DNA from: Eriocheir sinensis
Lineage: Eukaryota; Arthropoda; Malacostraca; Decapoda; Varunidae
Reading direction: 5' to 3'
Assembly (NCBI RefSeq): GCF_024679095.1
Contig: NC_066516.1
Span: forward strand, 1,891,715 to 1,955,714
DNA: 64,000 nucleotides
In this document: positions 63,435 through 64,000 of the stretch, piece by piece
Layout of the letters: every line of letters starts with the position of its first letter
How positions within the stretch are numbered: position 1 is the first letter of the stretch
Translations under genes and position numbers: made by a program
The notes under the pieces: model-generated
What the model was told of the DNA's origin: nothing
The model's input: the letters and a program-made list of their open reading frames with translations, nothing else
Database searches by the model: none

Positions 63435-63960
63435 CATACATCAAGGAATGATACTCTTGAAGAATAAAAATTAACTTTTGCCATAAAATTTTGTGTTTCA
63501 ATCTTCATATTTGCTTTATCTGATACTGAACCCTCGCCTAAATTCACCAGAGACACACGCCAGTCCTCGTCGAAAGACCGACTTGGTCGGCTCGACTGAC
63601 GTCAGCCGATTGAGTCGGTCTGTCGGCCCCCCCCCTTCTGACGGGCTCATTATAGCCCCATTCAGGCAATCGACAAACCACTTCTGTAGGGCTCTTCCAT
63701 AGATCAGCCAGCCATTGTGCTGGCGAAAATGCAACAACAATATCAATTCACCAGAATTTTTATTCCTGTTGAGTACTAGGTGACAGTACGTTCAAACTGG
63801 CGAATACACCGTCGGCGAGTAGCAGGCTAGCTGACGGGCTGGATAATCGCATGGCAAAGTTTCTTGATTTTACAATGATTATTACAATTATTGATTCACA
63901 ATTATATGACAAAAGTTAATTTTCATTCTACAAGAGTATAATTTCTTAATGTATTAAAAA
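63435..63960. repeat. Inverted repeat arms of about 55 bp
   Basis: ATACTCTTGAAGAATAAAAA (about 63449) and the following TTAACTTTTGCCATAAAATT are mirrored at about 63900-63945 (AATTATATGACAAAAGTTAA). The interior (63500-63890) includes short palindromes around GACTTGGTCGGC but no gene. It may be a foldback element. Sequence from 63961 to the window end is unassigned. Confidence 0.65.
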
Positions 63961-64000
63961 CTAAAAGCATGATTTCACTCGGTCTCTCTACTCATTACCT

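Overview
This is a repeat-saturated eukaryotic intergenic window and I find no host gene that I can defend. Long (TC)n, (TG)n, (TA)n and trinucleotide arrays, tRNA-derived SINEs ending in A-runs or (CA)n, and many 5'-truncated non-LTR retrotransposons suggest an arthropod, most likely a decapod crustacean (crab-like). The organism is an inference. No splice-consistent exon series, rRNA or bona fide tRNA gene was seen.

Most recognisable coding sequence is reverse transcriptase (RT) debris. I use letters for families. A, D and E are CR1-like LINEs. B is a CR1/L2-like LINE. C is a Jockey/BS-like LINE with a YADD-type catalytic box. F is a LINE with a divergent DD box and a Cys/His tail. G is a C-terminal fragment with the motif order of a restriction-like endonuclease (R2/NeSL style). 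RTE-like tails and one RTE-like RT are also present. The best preserved copies are E at 16684-18960 (endonuclease plus RT with one in-frame stop), the nearly full-length D element at 56432-60365 (zinc-finger/SGNH-esterase ORF1 plus EN-RT), and the open C frame at 41225-42295.

Layout: 1-1680 A (-); 1680-4442 B (+), carrying a C tail, a SINE and an RTE tail; 4918-6242 D (+) between two (CT)n arrays; 6829-9905 two C copies in inverted orientation; 10270-11170 purine minisatellite; 11985-19040 a pile of E fragments (-) containing a 1.3-kb inverted-terminal-repeat element; 19140-23740 purine and AT-rich minisatellites; 23844-25840 F (-); 26705-27915 a SINE split by a hAT-like element; 30546-32665 a 37-bp minisatellite of about 57 units; 35432-36600 RTE remnants; 39625-42722 D (-) split by C; 42730-44700 a minisatellite split by a second hAT-like element; 45300-49340 two C copies, one split by a solo LTR and one by a palindromic MITE; 51493-52590 G (+); 53515-56060 pyrimidine and purine arrays; 56432-60365 D (-); 60440-60790 a 179-bp duplication; 61700-64000 SINE head, inverted-repeat elements and unassigned sequence.

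The most informative result is the nesting order. Several insertions are bracketed by exact target-site duplications, and deleting them on paper restores the host repeat. The hAT-like element at 43216-44401 restores a ~130-bp minisatellite period, and the solo LTR at 45360-46073 restores the C reading context. No cellular pathway is encoded. What links the parts is transposition, LINE 3'-end use by short tails, and microsatellite growth at or inside LINE and SINE ends.
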